Below, piece after piece: positions 8,232-16,450 of a stretch of DNA of 47,286 bases (position 1 is the stretch's first letter; each line of letters starts with the position of its first letter). The notes beneath the pieces were generated by a model. It was not told the DNA's origin. It worked only from the letters and a program-made list of their open reading frames with translations, and searched no databases. The position numbers were made by a program, and so were the translations under genes. This DNA is from Clostridiales bacterium (GTDB lineage: Bacteria; Bacillota; Clostridia; Christensenellales; Aristaeellaceae), in assembly GCA_004556545.1 (NCBI GenBank), contig SFGO01000026.1, positions 1-47,286 of the forward strand, written 5' to 3'.

Positions 8232-8500
8232 TAGGCTTTTGTATTTTATGTGACACAAAAATGCAGGAGTGTCAAATATGGGTTACTGTCCGACCTTAGA
8301 GTGTCAAGGGAAGGGTGGAAATTTGCGAAGCAAATACACCCTGAACTTGACCGGGCAGCAAAAGGATTACGAGGGCTGAAAAACGTCGTGTCTTCTCTTA
8401 AAAACGGAGTTTTTCAACAGACCAAACGTTATGGATAATGATTTTTACAGTCATTTCCTCCCAAATGTGTAAAACTTGAGCATTTTGACCCCGATGACGG
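8232..8500. other. Intergenic junction without a recognisable gene
   Basis: These 269 bases separate the AT-richer minus-strand operon from the GC-rich plus-strand genes. I see no convincing coding region; the open frame at 8250-8438 has no ribosome site and resembles nothing. Near 8405-8422 the bases GGAGTTTTTCAACAGAC resemble the reverse complement of the start of the interspersed repeat, possibly a worn fragment. A short inverted repeat ATTTGC-GAA-GCAAAT is also present near 8320. Confidence 0.5.
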
Positions 8501-8529
8501 TTTGGAAAGGACGTGTCTCGTGGTATACT
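8501..8529 (+). promoter_or_regulatory. Sigma-A promoter for the TIM-barrel gene
   Basis: TTTGGA (8501-8506), a 17-base spacer and TATACT (8524-8529), with TG just before the -10. It lies about 70 bases upstream of the start codon at 8598. Confidence 0.65.
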
Positions 8530-8597
8530 GAATCTGCGGTGGGGAAAGCCCTCCCTTTTCCGCCACTTTTTTTCAAATTCAAAGAGAGGTGAAGCCA

Positions 8598-9266
8598 ATG
8601 TGTGAAAGCAAACTTCCCTTCCCGACGGTGGAAAGTCAGCTCAGGCATAATATCCTGAAGATCCCGCCGGAGGTCTACTCGGCCAGCGGCATCGTGATCA
8701 ACGGCCGCCGCATCAAGAGCTTTGTGTTTACCACCGATCTGGCGATCATCCGCAACTGCGACGCGGACGCGGTGTTCGCCGTCTATCCCTTTACCCCGCA
8801 GCAGGCCATCAGCGACGCCATCATCAAGGCGTCCTACATTCCGGTGTTTTGCGGCGTGGGCGGAGGAACCACCAAGGGCATCCGCACGGTCTCGCTGGCC
8901 AAGGATGTGGAATGTCAGGGAGCCATGGGCGTGGTGCTGAACGCGCCGATCTCCGATTTGAACCTGCTGGCGGTGGTCAAGGCCGTGGATATTCCGGTCA
9001 TTATCACCGTCACCAAGGAGGATACGGATATCGAGGCCCGGCTTCGGGCGGGCGCGTCCATTCTCAACGTGGCCGCAGGGCCCCGCACGCCGGACGTGGT
9101 GCGCTCTATCCGGGAAAAGAACCAGCAGGTGCCCGTTATTGCTTCCGGCGGCAAGACGGGGGACAGCATTCGCGAGACCATCGCCGCCGGAGCCAACGCC
9201 ATCACCTTTACGCCGCCTTCCACCCAGGAGTTGTTTAAGGAAATGATGGAGCGCTACCGGGAGTAA
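8598..9266 (+). CDS. TIM-barrel protein of unknown function (annotated elsewhere as hydrolase)
   Basis: The 222-residue protein looks like a single (beta/alpha)8 barrel of the phosphate-binding kind. The C-terminal strands read VPVIASGGKTGDSIRETI followed by AAGANAITF, the usual pattern of a phosphate-gripping loop after strands 7 and 8, and GASILNVAAGP precedes it. Repeated short beta strands (VIITVTKE, PVFCGVGGG) fit the fold. The start is the ATG at 8598 with AGAGGTG just upstream; the GTG at 8589 overlaps that site. I do not recognise a specific enzyme. Its promoter is its own, and the next gene begins 56 bases later. Confidence 0.85.
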   Translation: MCESKLPFPTVESQLRHNILKIPPEVYSASGIVINGRRIKSFVFTTDLAIIRNCDADAVFAVYPFTPQQAISDAIIKASYIPVFCGVGGGTTKGIRTVSLAKDVECQGAMGVVLNAPISDLNLLAVVKAVDIPVIITVTKEDTDIEARLRAGASILNVAAGPRTPDVVRSIREKNQQVPVIASGGKTGDSIRETIAAGANAITFTPPSTQELFKEMMERYRE

Positions 9267-9322
9267 ACCAGACAGCCATTTCTATTTACGCATTGACGAA
9301 ATATTTCAAGGAGGAACGAATC

Positions 9323-9733
9323 ATGGATCAGATCACCAGCGGACTTCGGAAGTTGATTTTGGCCGGTATCGGCGCTGCGGCCATTGCAAAGGAAAAGGGC
9401 GGCGAGGTGCTGGATGCGCTCTCCAAGCGGGGAGAAGTGACCGTGGAACAGGGCAGGGTGCTGAATGAAGAACTGAAGCGCAATCTGAAGGAAAACGTCC
9501 GGGAAAACGTGGAAACGGTCAAGCAAAGCGTGAAGGATAACGTCCGCGTCCACGTGATCTATCCCGAGGACGACCTGATGAACGCCGTGGACGGCATGGA
9601 CGAGGAACAACTGGCCGCCCTGAAGGAGCGCATCGCCGCCCGGAAACAGGCTGCGGAAGAGAAGGAAGCGCCTGAGACCGAAGCCGAAACCGAAGCGAAA
9701 GACGAGGACGAAAAGGATGGCAGCGCGGAATAA
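9323..9733 (+). CDS. Small phasin-like coiled-coil protein
   Basis: The 136-residue protein has an N-terminal helix (MDQITSGLRKLILAGIGAAAIA), a charged helical middle (NEELKRNLKENVRENVETVKQSVKDN) and a very acidic Glu/Lys/Ala-rich tail. This layout matches the phasin-related proteins (COG3937 type) found beside ABC1 kinase genes. AGGAGG lies 8 bases before the ATG. Its 3' end overlaps the start of the ABC1 kinase gene by 17 bases, so the two are translated together and probably work together. No polyhydroxyalkanoate genes are nearby, so a role in storage granules is not implied. Confidence 0.8.
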   Translation: MDQITSGLRKLILAGIGAAAIAKEKGGEVLDALSKRGEVTVEQGRVLNEELKRNLKENVRENVETVKQSVKDNVRVHVIYPEDDLMNAVDGMDEEQLAALKERIAARKQAAEEKEAPETEAETEAKDEDEKDGSAE

Positions 9734-11294
9734 CAGCCGGAGCGACAACCGGCAGCGCCTGATGGAGATCGTGGAGGTGGTTCGCCGCCACGAGATCGGA
9801 AAAGGCGTTACGCCGGACAAGCTCTGCGCCATCATCGAGGAGCTGGGGCCCACGTTTATCAAGCTGGGGCAGATCCTTTCCATGCGGTCGGATATTCTGC
9901 CCAAGGCTTACTGCGAGGCGCTGACCCGCCTTCGCAGCGACGTGGCGCCCATGCCCTTCGAACAGGTGAAGACCCTGATCGAAAACGCTTACGGAAGGCC
10001 TCTTGAAGAGGTCTTTTCGTCGTTCGATCAGCAGGCGCTGGGCAGCGCGTCCATTGCACAGGCCCACGCCGCCACCCTTCGAACCGGCGAAAAAGTGGTG
10101 GTCAAGGTTCAGCGGGAGGGCATCCACGAGATCATGGGCCGTGACATCCTGCTGCTGAAGCAGGCCTGCAAGCTGCTCAAGTACGCGCCCGTGAACGAAC
10201 TGCTGGACTTCAACCAGGTGTTGGACGAGATGTGGGTGGTGGCGCAGGAGGAAATGAATTTCCAGACCGAAGCCGCCAATCTGGAGCGGTTCCGCAAGCT
10301 GAACGAGGACGTGGCCTTCGTTTCCTCGCCCGCCCTGTACCGGGACTATACCACCACCACCGTACTGGTGATGGAGCGCATCGACGGCGTGGGCATCGCC
10401 CAAAAGGACGAGCTGGCCGCCGCCGGCTACGACCTGAGCGAGATCGGAGCCAAGCTGGCGGACAATTACGTCAAGCAGATCATGGACGACGGCTTCTTCC
10501 ATGCCGACCCCCACCCCGGCAATCTGCGGGTGCGGGAGGGCAAGATCGTCTGGCTGGACATGGGCATGATGGGCTCCCTCAGCGACCGGCAGCGGGAGCT
10601 GATCGGCAAGGCCATTACCGGCGTGGCCCGGGGCGACGTGAACGCCTGCCGGGACGCGGTGCTGGGGCTGGGCGAGCTCCGGCAGAAGCCGGACAAGCAC
10701 CGGCTGTACCGGGATATGGAGGATTTGCTGGAAAAGTACGCTTCCGCCGACTTGGGCACCATGGATCTGGCGGAGGTGATGCAGGACATGACCGAGGTCA
10801 TGCACCAGAACGGCATCGCCATGCCGTCCAGCCTGACCATGCTGGCCCGGGGACTGGCCACCATCGAGGGCGTTGTGGCGGAGCTGAGCCCGGAACTGAA
10901 CGTCATGAGCGTGGTCACGGCTCGTCTGGGACGGCGGATGCTGTCGGATGTGGACTGGCGCAGCGTTCTGACGCAGGATGCGGGCGCACTGTACGAAAGC
11001 GCCCATAAATCGCTGGAAATTCCCGCGTTGATCGCGGATATCCTTCATACCGGCCTGAAGGGCGAAGCCAATCTGGGCATCGAGCATCATCCGGGGAAGG
11101 ATATGGCGGAGCTGGTTCACAGCGCCGTGGAAAAGCTTTGCGGGGCGCTGTTGGGCTGCGGCCTGCTTGTGACCGGCGCGCTTCTGCGCCAAACGCCGCC
11201 GCTGGCGGGAGAACTGTCCATCTATTCCATCGTCTGCTTCGTGCTGGCGGCGGGCGCGGCCTGCTGGCCTTACCGGAAGCGAAAGAAAAAGTGA
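9717..11294 (+). CDS. ABC1/UbiB/AarF-family atypical kinase, membrane anchored
   Basis: The 525-residue protein has the family signatures in order: KLGQ (the KxGQ motif, near residue 48), GSASIAQAH (alanine-rich loop), VVVKVQ (ATP-binding lysine), EMNFQTEAANLERF (ExD region), HADPHPGNL (catalytic loop) and LDMGMMG (metal-binding Asp). Two hydrophobic segments close the protein before a RKRKKK tail, so it is held in the membrane. UbiB/COQ8 relatives act as ATPases needed for quinone and lipid homeostasis. No ubiquinone genes are present here, so the partner pathway is open. The ATG overlaps the upstream phasin-like gene. Confidence 0.93.
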   Translation: MAARNNSRSDNRQRLMEIVEVVRRHEIGKGVTPDKLCAIIEELGPTFIKLGQILSMRSDILPKAYCEALTRLRSDVAPMPFEQVKTLIENAYGRPLEEVFSSFDQQALGSASIAQAHAATLRTGEKVVVKVQREGIHEIMGRDILLLKQACKLLKYAPVNELLDFNQVLDEMWVVAQEEMNFQTEAANLERFRKLNEDVAFVSSPALYRDYTTTTVLVMERIDGVGIAQKDELAAAGYDLSEIGAKLADNYVKQIMDDGFFHADPHPGNLRVREGKIVWLDMGMMGSLSDRQRELIGKAITGVARGDVNACRDAVLGLGELRQKPDKHRLYRDMEDLLEKYASADLGTMDLAEVMQDMTEVMHQNGIAMPSSLTMLARGLATIEGVVAELSPELNVMSVVTARLGRRMLSDVDWRSVLTQDAGALYESAHKSLEIPALIADILHTGLKGEANLGIEHHPGKDMAELVHSAVEKLCGALLGCGLLVTGALLRQTPPLAGELSIYSIVCFVLAAGAACWPYRKRKKK

Positions 11295-11341
11295 GCGCCT
11301 TTCCTGAGCATCTTTCCTGAACACTCAAAGGTTTTTGGGGC

Positions 11342-11370
11342 TTTACTTTCTCCTGATTTTTCGCTATAAT
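11342..11370 (+). promoter_or_regulatory. Promoter of the ileS T-box leader
   Basis: TTTACT (11342-11347), a 17-base spacer and a consensus TATAAT (11365-11370). Transcription should begin near 11377, just before the structured leader. Confidence 0.8.
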
Positions 11371-11376
11371 ACCTGC

Positions 11377-11625
11377 GAAGCAATGACAAGGGCGGTTTTT
11401 GCCATTTCCCTGCCAGAGCGAGTCCGGGAGGGTGCAAGCCGGACGGCAGGCAGCAGAAGCCCATCGCCTTGGAGCTGGCCGCTCGAGCCACAAAGGGGAG
11501 GACGGCCCGGGAGCTCCCGATACAGAGCACACAGGAGCGGGCGGCGATTCGCCGTCAATTCGGGTGGTACCGCGGAAGCATGATGTCAATCATTCTCCGT
11601 CCCGTTTTCGGGACGGACTTTTTTT
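11377..11625 (+). promoter_or_regulatory. T-box riboswitch leader of ileS (tRNA-Ile sensing)
   Basis: The leader contains the T-box core GGTGGTACCGCGG (11563-11575) followed by an intrinsic terminator: an 8-bp stem CCGTCCCG/CGGGACGG (11597-11604 with 11609-11616) and seven T (11619-11625). Upstream is a long Stem I region with a GAGTCCGGGAGGGTGCAAGCCGGAC hairpin segment (AG-bulge area). The likely specifier is ATC (Ile) at 11463-11465, followed by GCCTTGGAGC. Uncharged tRNA-Ile pairing at the specifier and at TGGT should favour the antiterminator and switch ileS on. The start of transcription is inferred from the promoter at 11342-11370. Confidence 0.93.
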
Positions 11626-11697
11626 ATGGGTTCGGCCCGCATCCTCCCGGTCAGCCGGGAATCATTCTAGATTCTTCACTAAGGAGGCATCCCCAAC

Positions 11698-14600
11698 ATG
11701 TATCGCAAGGTTCCAACGGACATGAAGTTTGTGGAGCGCGAAAAAGAAACGCTCCGCCTGTGGAAGGAAAAGGGCATCATTGAAAAGTGCTTCCACTGCC
11801 GGGACGGCGCGGAACGCTTTACGTTCTTTGACGGCCCGCCGACCGCCAACGGCCGTCCCCATATCGGCCATATCGAGACCCGCGCCATCAAGGATCTGAT
11901 TCCCCGGTTCCAGACCATGAAGGGCAAGGACGTGCTGCGCAAGGCCGGCTGGGACACCCATGGCCTGCCCGTGGAGCTGGAAGTGGAAAAGCAGCTGGGT
12001 CTGGACGGCAAGCCCCAGATCGAAGCCTACGGCATCGAACCCTTCATTAAAAAGTGCAAGGAAAGCGTCTGGAAGTATCAGCACGAATGGGAAGAAATGT
12101 CCGACCGGGTCGGCTATTGGGCGGATATGGAGCATCCCTACATCACCTACAAGGACGATTATATCGAGTCCGAATGGTGGAGTCTGAAGAAGATCTATGA
12201 AAAGGGCCTACTGTATCTGGGCCACAAGATCGCGCCCTACTGCCCCCGCTGCGGCACCGCTCTGTCCAGCCACGAAGTGGCGCAGGGCTATAAGAACGTG
12301 AAGGAAACCTCCGCGTTCGTGCTGTTCAAGGTCAAGGGCGAAGACGCTTACCTGCTGGCCTGGACTACCACGCCCTGGACGCTGCCCAGCAACCTGGCGC
12401 TGTGCGTCAATCCCCGCGATACCTATTGCCGCATCACGGTGGAGGGCAAGCGCTACATCATGGGCAAGGCCCTGATCTCTTCTGTTTTCAGCGGCAAGGA
12501 AGTACAGATCGACGCGGAAATGCCCGGCGTGGAACTGAAGGGCATGGAGTATGAGCCCCTGTTCGACTTCGCCGTGGGCAAGCTGGACAAGCCCGCCTGG
12601 CGCGTCATCTGCGACGATTACGTCACCATGACCGACGGCTCCGGCATCGTGCATATCGCCCCCGCCTTTGGCGAGGACGATAACCGAGTCTGCCGGGAAA
12701 ACGACATTCCCTTTGTCAATTTCGTGGACACGCAGGGCTGCATGACCGCCGACACCAAGTGGCCGGGCGTGTTCGTCAAGGACGCGGACAAGCTGGTGCT
12801 GGAGGATCTGAAGGAGCGGGGCCTGCTGTTTGCCGCCGTGCCCTTCGCCCATGATTATCCCTTCTGCTGGCGCTGCAATACGCCCCTTCTGTACTATCCC
12901 CGTCCTACGTGGTACATCAAGATGACCGCTGTGCGGGATCAGCTGGTTCGGAACAACCGCACCATTAACTGGCTGCCGGACAATATCAAGGAAGGCCGCA
13001 TGGGCGTGTGGCTGGAAAACGTCCACGACTGGGGCCTGAGCCGCGAGCGCTACTGGGGCACGCCGCTGCCCATCTGGCGCTGCGAAGAAGGCCATATCCA
13101 CGTAATCGGCAGCCGTCAGGAATTGAAGGAAATGGCCATCGGCCCCGTGACGGACGATCTGGAGCTGCACCGCCCCTATGTGGACGCGATCCAGATCAAG
13201 TGCCCGGAGTGCGGCAAGCCCATGACCCGCGTCACCGACGTGATCGACTGCTGGTACGATTCCGGCTCCATGCCCTTCGCCCAGTGGCACTATCCCTTCG
13301 AAAACAAGGACATCTTCGAAAAGCGCTTCCCGGCCAACTTCATTTCCGAGGCCATCGACCAGACCCGCGGCTGGTTCTATACGCTGGAAGCCATTTCTAC
13401 CCTGCTGTTTGACCGCGCGCCCTTTGAAAACTGCATCGTGATGGGTCACGTGCAGGATGCGGAGGGCCGCAAGATGTCCAAGCATCTGGGCAATGTGGTG
13501 GATCCGTGGTCGGTGCTGGACAAGCAGGGTGCGGACGCGGTTCGCTGGTATTTCTACACGGCCAGCGCCCCCTGGCTGCCCAGCCGCTTCAGCGACGAGG
13601 CCGTCAACGAAGGCCAGCGCAAGTTCATGTCCACCCTGCAGAACACCTATGCGTTCTTCGTGCTGTACGCCAATATCGATAATTTCGATCCCAAGGATCA
13701 TCCCATGGACAAGGTCAGCCTGACCCTGATGGACAAGTGGATCCTGAGCCGCCTGAACAGCACCATCCGGGACGTGGACGACAATCTGAGCAACTATCAC
13801 ATCCCCGAGGCCGCCCGGGCCATCACCGATCTGGTGGACGATCTGAGCAACTGGTACGTGCGCCGCTGCCGCGAGCGTTTCTGGGGCAAGGGCATGGACG
13901 AAACCAAGGAAGCGGCCTTTGTCACCCTGTATCATGTGCTGGTGACGCTGAGCAAGGTCATTGCGCCCTTCGTGCCCTTCATGGCGGAGGATATTTATCA
14001 GAATCTGGTGATCTCCGTGAATCCGGACGCGCCGGAAAGCGTGCATCTGTGCGACTTCCCCGTGGCGGACGAAGCCATGATCGACGAAGACCTGAACCGC
14101 CAGATGGCCGCCCTGCGCGAGGTGGTCAGCCTGGGCCTGAGCAGCCGCGCTGCCGCCAACCTGAAGGTGCGTCAGCCCTCCGCCTGCCTGTACGTGAAGG
14201 GCACCGAGTTTGACCAGGCCTTCCGGGAGCTGGCCGAGGACGAGCTGAACGTGAAGAACGTGGTCTTCACCGAGGACGCCCGCGCCTTTACCACCTATAA
14301 CCTCAAGCCTCAGATGCGCACGCTGGGCCCGAAGTACGGCAAGCTGCTGGGCGGCATCCGCACGGCGCTGCAGGGCATGGACGGCAACGATGTGGTAGAC
14401 ACCTTCGCCCGGGGCGAAACGCTGAACTTCGATGTGGGCGGCACGCCCGTCGAGTTGGAAAAGGACGACGTGCTGACCGAAGCCACCCAGAAGCCCGGCT
14501 TCTCCGCCCAGACGGACGGCAGCGTTACCGTGGTGCTGGACTGCAACCTGACCCCCGAGCTGATCGTGGAAGGCTACCAGCGCGAGGTGATCTCCAAGCT

Positions 14601-14814
14601 GCAGAACCTGCGCAAGGACGCGGGCTACGACGTGACCGACCATATCAAAGTGGTCTATCAGGTCGACAGCGAGCTGAGCGCCGCCATCGAAGCGGGCCGC
14701 GATTTCATCATGAAGAGCGTTCTGGCCGACGAGCTGACCGCCGGTGAAGCGGCGGACGGCAAGGAATGCGACATCAACGGCAAAAAGGCCGGACTGAGCG
14801 TTCGGAAAGCCTGA
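11698..14814 (+). CDS. ileS: Isoleucyl-tRNA synthetase
   Basis: This 1038-residue class Ia synthetase charges tRNA-Ile. It shows PHIGHIETRA with HIGH at residues 55-58, the CP1 editing domain (about 190-400, with TTTPWTLPSN), KMSKH at 592-596 and the anticodon-binding domain after about 690. The long C-terminus without the CxxC zinc finger of the common bacterial form, and the overall length, fit the eukaryote-like type 2 enzyme. Type 2 enzymes tend to tolerate mupirocin. The HIGH motif is canonical, so the swapped-motif form tied to very high resistance is not seen. AAGGAGG lies upstream, and the gene is controlled by the T-box. Confidence 0.97.
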   Translation: MYRKVPTDMKFVEREKETLRLWKEKGIIEKCFHCRDGAERFTFFDGPPTANGRPHIGHIETRAIKDLIPRFQTMKGKDVLRKAGWDTHGLPVELEVEKQLGLDGKPQIEAYGIEPFIKKCKESVWKYQHEWEEMSDRVGYWADMEHPYITYKDDYIESEWWSLKKIYEKGLLYLGHKIAPYCPRCGTALSSHEVAQGYKNVKETSAFVLFKVKGEDAYLLAWTTTPWTLPSNLALCVNPRDTYCRITVEGKRYIMGKALISSVFSGKEVQIDAEMPGVELKGMEYEPLFDFAVGKLDKPAWRVICDDYVTMTDGSGIVHIAPAFGEDDNRVCRENDIPFVNFVDTQGCMTADTKWPGVFVKDADKLVLEDLKERGLLFAAVPFAHDYPFCWRCNTPLLYYPRPTWYIKMTAVRDQLVRNNRTINWLPDNIKEGRMGVWLENVHDWGLSRERYWGTPLPIWRCEEGHIHVIGSRQELKEMAIGPVTDDLELHRPYVDAIQIKCPECGKPMTRVTDVIDCWYDSGSMPFAQWHYPFENKDIFEKRFPANFISEAIDQTRGWFYTLEAISTLLFDRAPFENCIVMGHVQDAEGRKMSKHLGNVVDPWSVLDKQGADAVRWYFYTASAPWLPSRFSDEAVNEGQRKFMSTLQNTYAFFVLYANIDNFDPKDHPMDKVSLTLMDKWILSRLNSTIRDVDDNLSNYHIPEAARAITDLVDDLSNWYVRRCRERFWGKGMDETKEAAFVTLYHVLVTLSKVIAPFVPFMAEDIYQNLVISVNPDAPESVHLCDFPVADEAMIDEDLNRQMAALREVVSLGLSSRAAANLKVRQPSACLYVKGTEFDQAFRELAEDELNVKNVVFTEDARAFTTYNLKPQMRTLGPKYGKLLGGIRTALQGMDGNDVVDTFARGETLNFDVGGTPVELEKDDVLTEATQKPGFSAQTDGSVTVVLDCNLTPELIVEGYQREVISKLQNLRKDAGYDVTDHIKVVYQVDSELSAAIEAGRDFIMKSVLADELTAGEAADGKECDINGKKAGLSVRKA

Positions 14815-14823
14815 TTCATCATT

Positions 14824-14853
14824 GCCCCGGGCAGGCCGCCGCCCGCCCGGGGC
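14824..14853 (+). terminator. GC-rich hairpin after ileS
   Basis: A 9-bp stem GCCCCGGGC/GCCCGGGGC (14824-14832 with 14845-14853) follows the ileS stop codon by 9 bases. The T-run after it is poor (CGTTTGTCT), so it may only weaken read-through into the next gene. Confidence 0.55.
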
Positions 14854-14875
14854 CGTTTGTCTGAAGGAGAAATGC

Positions 14876-15748
14876 ATGTATCTTTGCAATCAATGGCGGG
14901 ACTATGAAGTGCTGGATACCGGCGACGGGGAAAAGCTGGAACGATGGGGGAATATCCTGCTGCGCCGGCCCGACCCGCAGGTGATCTGGCCCAAGGCCCG
15001 GCCCGAGCTGTGGAAGAAGGCGCAGGCCACCTATACCCGCTCCGAGACCGGCGGCGGGCATTGGGATTTCCGGGAAAAACTGCCGGATAAGTGGACCATC
15101 GGTCTGGATGGACTGAAATTCTACGTGCGGCCTACGGGCTTCAAGCATACGGGCCTTTTCCCGGAGCAGGCGGCCAACTGGGCCTTTATGCAGGAGCAGA
15201 TCCGCTCTGCCTCCGGCTGGAAGCGTCAGCCCAAAGTGCTGAACCTGTTTGCTTATACCGGCGGGGCCACGCTGGCCTGCGCGGCGGCGGGGGCTCACGT
15301 CACCCACGTGGACGCGGCCAAGGGCATGGTGCTCTGGGCCAGGGAAAACCGCGACCTCAGCGGCATCCCGGAGGAAAATACCCGCTTTATCATCGAGGAC
15401 GCCAAGGCCTTTGTGCAGCGGGAGCTGCGCCGGGGCAACCATTACGACGGCATTCTGATGGACCCGCCCAGCTACGGCCGGGGCCCCAACGGAGAGGTCT
15501 GGAAGCTGGAAAACGAGCTGTACGGGCTGGTGGAGCTGTGCGCGCAGGCCATGAGCGACACGCCGCTGTTCTTCCTTATCAACGGCTACACCACGGGCTT
15601 CAGCTATACGGTGCTGAAAAACGTGGCGGAGCGCTGCCTGTGCGGCCGCTACGGCGGCCGGGCGGAAGCGGATGATCTGGCGCTGGCCGTGACCTCCGGC
15701 GGGGTACTGCCCTGCGGCGCGACAGCCCGGTGGACGCCCCGTGATTAA
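14876..15748 (+). CDS. Class I SAM-dependent methyltransferase, RlmI-like
   Basis: The 290-residue protein has the SAM-binding motif LNLFAYTGGATLACAAAGA and the catalytic motif MDPPSYGRG. Both match the Methyltrans_SAM group that includes RNA m5C/m2G methyltransferases. An N-terminal region without a clear domain precedes them. The ATG at 14876 has GAAGGAG 6 bases upstream. The gene overlaps the pseudouridine synthase gene by 8 bases and sits between ileS and tgt, a translation and RNA-modification setting. The modified nucleotide cannot be named from sequence. Confidence 0.88.
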   Translation: MYLCNQWRDYEVLDTGDGEKLERWGNILLRRPDPQVIWPKARPELWKKAQATYTRSETGGGHWDFREKLPDKWTIGLDGLKFYVRPTGFKHTGLFPEQAANWAFMQEQIRSASGWKRQPKVLNLFAYTGGATLACAAAGAHVTHVDAAKGMVLWARENRDLSGIPEENTRFIIEDAKAFVQRELRRGNHYDGILMDPPSYGRGPNGEVWKLENELYGLVELCAQAMSDTPLFFLINGYTTGFSYTVLKNVAERCLCGRYGGRAEADDLALAVTSGGVLPCGATARWTPRD

Positions 15749-16439
15749 GGCCGTTTATGAGGACAATCACCTGCTGGTGGCGGTCAAACCGCAGGGTCAG
15801 CTGACCCAGAGCGACGAGACGGGCGACCTGAGCCTGCAGGACGAATGCAAGCAGTACATCAAGGAAAAATACCAGAAGCCGGGGGAAGTCTATCTGGGAC
15901 TGGTACACCGGCTGGATCGGCCCGTGGGCGGGCTGGTGGCCTTTGCCCGCACCAGCAAGGCGGCTTCCCGGCTCAGCGAACAGCTGCGCACCCATCATAT
16001 GGAACGGGAATATCTGGCCGTGGTGGAAGGGGAAGACCTGCCCGCCCGGGGCGACCTCCGCGACTGGCTTCTTCAGGGGGAGGACGGGCTGGTGCGGGTC
16101 GTCCCCGAAGGAACGCCCGGCGCAAAGGAAGCCCGGCTGCATTATGAGCGGCTGGGGGCGCGGGAGGGAACCGCGCTGGTTCATCTGCGGCTGGAAACGG
16201 GCCGGAAGCATCAGATCCGGGTTCAGCTCAGCCATCTGGGCTATCCCATTTGCTTTGATATGCGCTATGGGCACGGAGAGCGCGGACGGGACATCGCCCT
16301 GTTCGGCGCGGTGCTTCGGCTGACCCATCCTACCCGGAAGGAAGACATGACCTTTACCGCACGCCCGGAAAACCCCGCGTTCCGGCCCTATGAAAAAGAG
16401 ATCACCGCGTTTCTGGCTTCGTGCCAGCCGCGCGTTTAA
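15741..16439 (+). CDS. RluA-family pseudouridine synthase
   Basis: The 232-residue enzyme has the family catalytic motif HRLDRPVGG, with Asp59 as the nucleophile that isomerises uridine in RNA. It also has ETGRKHQIRVQLSHLGYPI, the conserved C-terminal block. There is no S4 RNA-binding domain in front, so it is the short form. The start is GTG, overlapping the end of the methyltransferase gene by 8 bases, which indicates coupled translation. The target may be rRNA or tRNA. Confidence 0.93.
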   Translation: MIKAVYEDNHLLVAVKPQGQLTQSDETGDLSLQDECKQYIKEKYQKPGEVYLGLVHRLDRPVGGLVAFARTSKAASRLSEQLRTHHMEREYLAVVEGEDLPARGDLRDWLLQGEDGLVRVVPEGTPGAKEARLHYERLGAREGTALVHLRLETGRKHQIRVQLSHLGYPICFDMRYGHGERGRDIALFGAVLRLTHPTRKEDMTFTARPENPAFRPYEKEITAFLASCQPRV

Positions 16440-16450
16440 GGAGCAATTCA

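Noticed and set aside
8250..8438. A 62-codon plus-strand frame between the two operons.
   Set aside because: No ribosome site or similarity is apparent, and it ends before the promoter of the next gene.
9519..11324. A 601-codon open frame on the minus strand.
   Set aside because: It lies antisense to the phasin-like and ABC1 kinase genes, which have clear family motifs; the antisense product resembles no protein.
12208..14889. An 893-codon open frame on the minus strand.
   Set aside because: It is antisense to ileS, arises from the GC-rich codon use of that gene, and has no ribosome site or recognisable domain.
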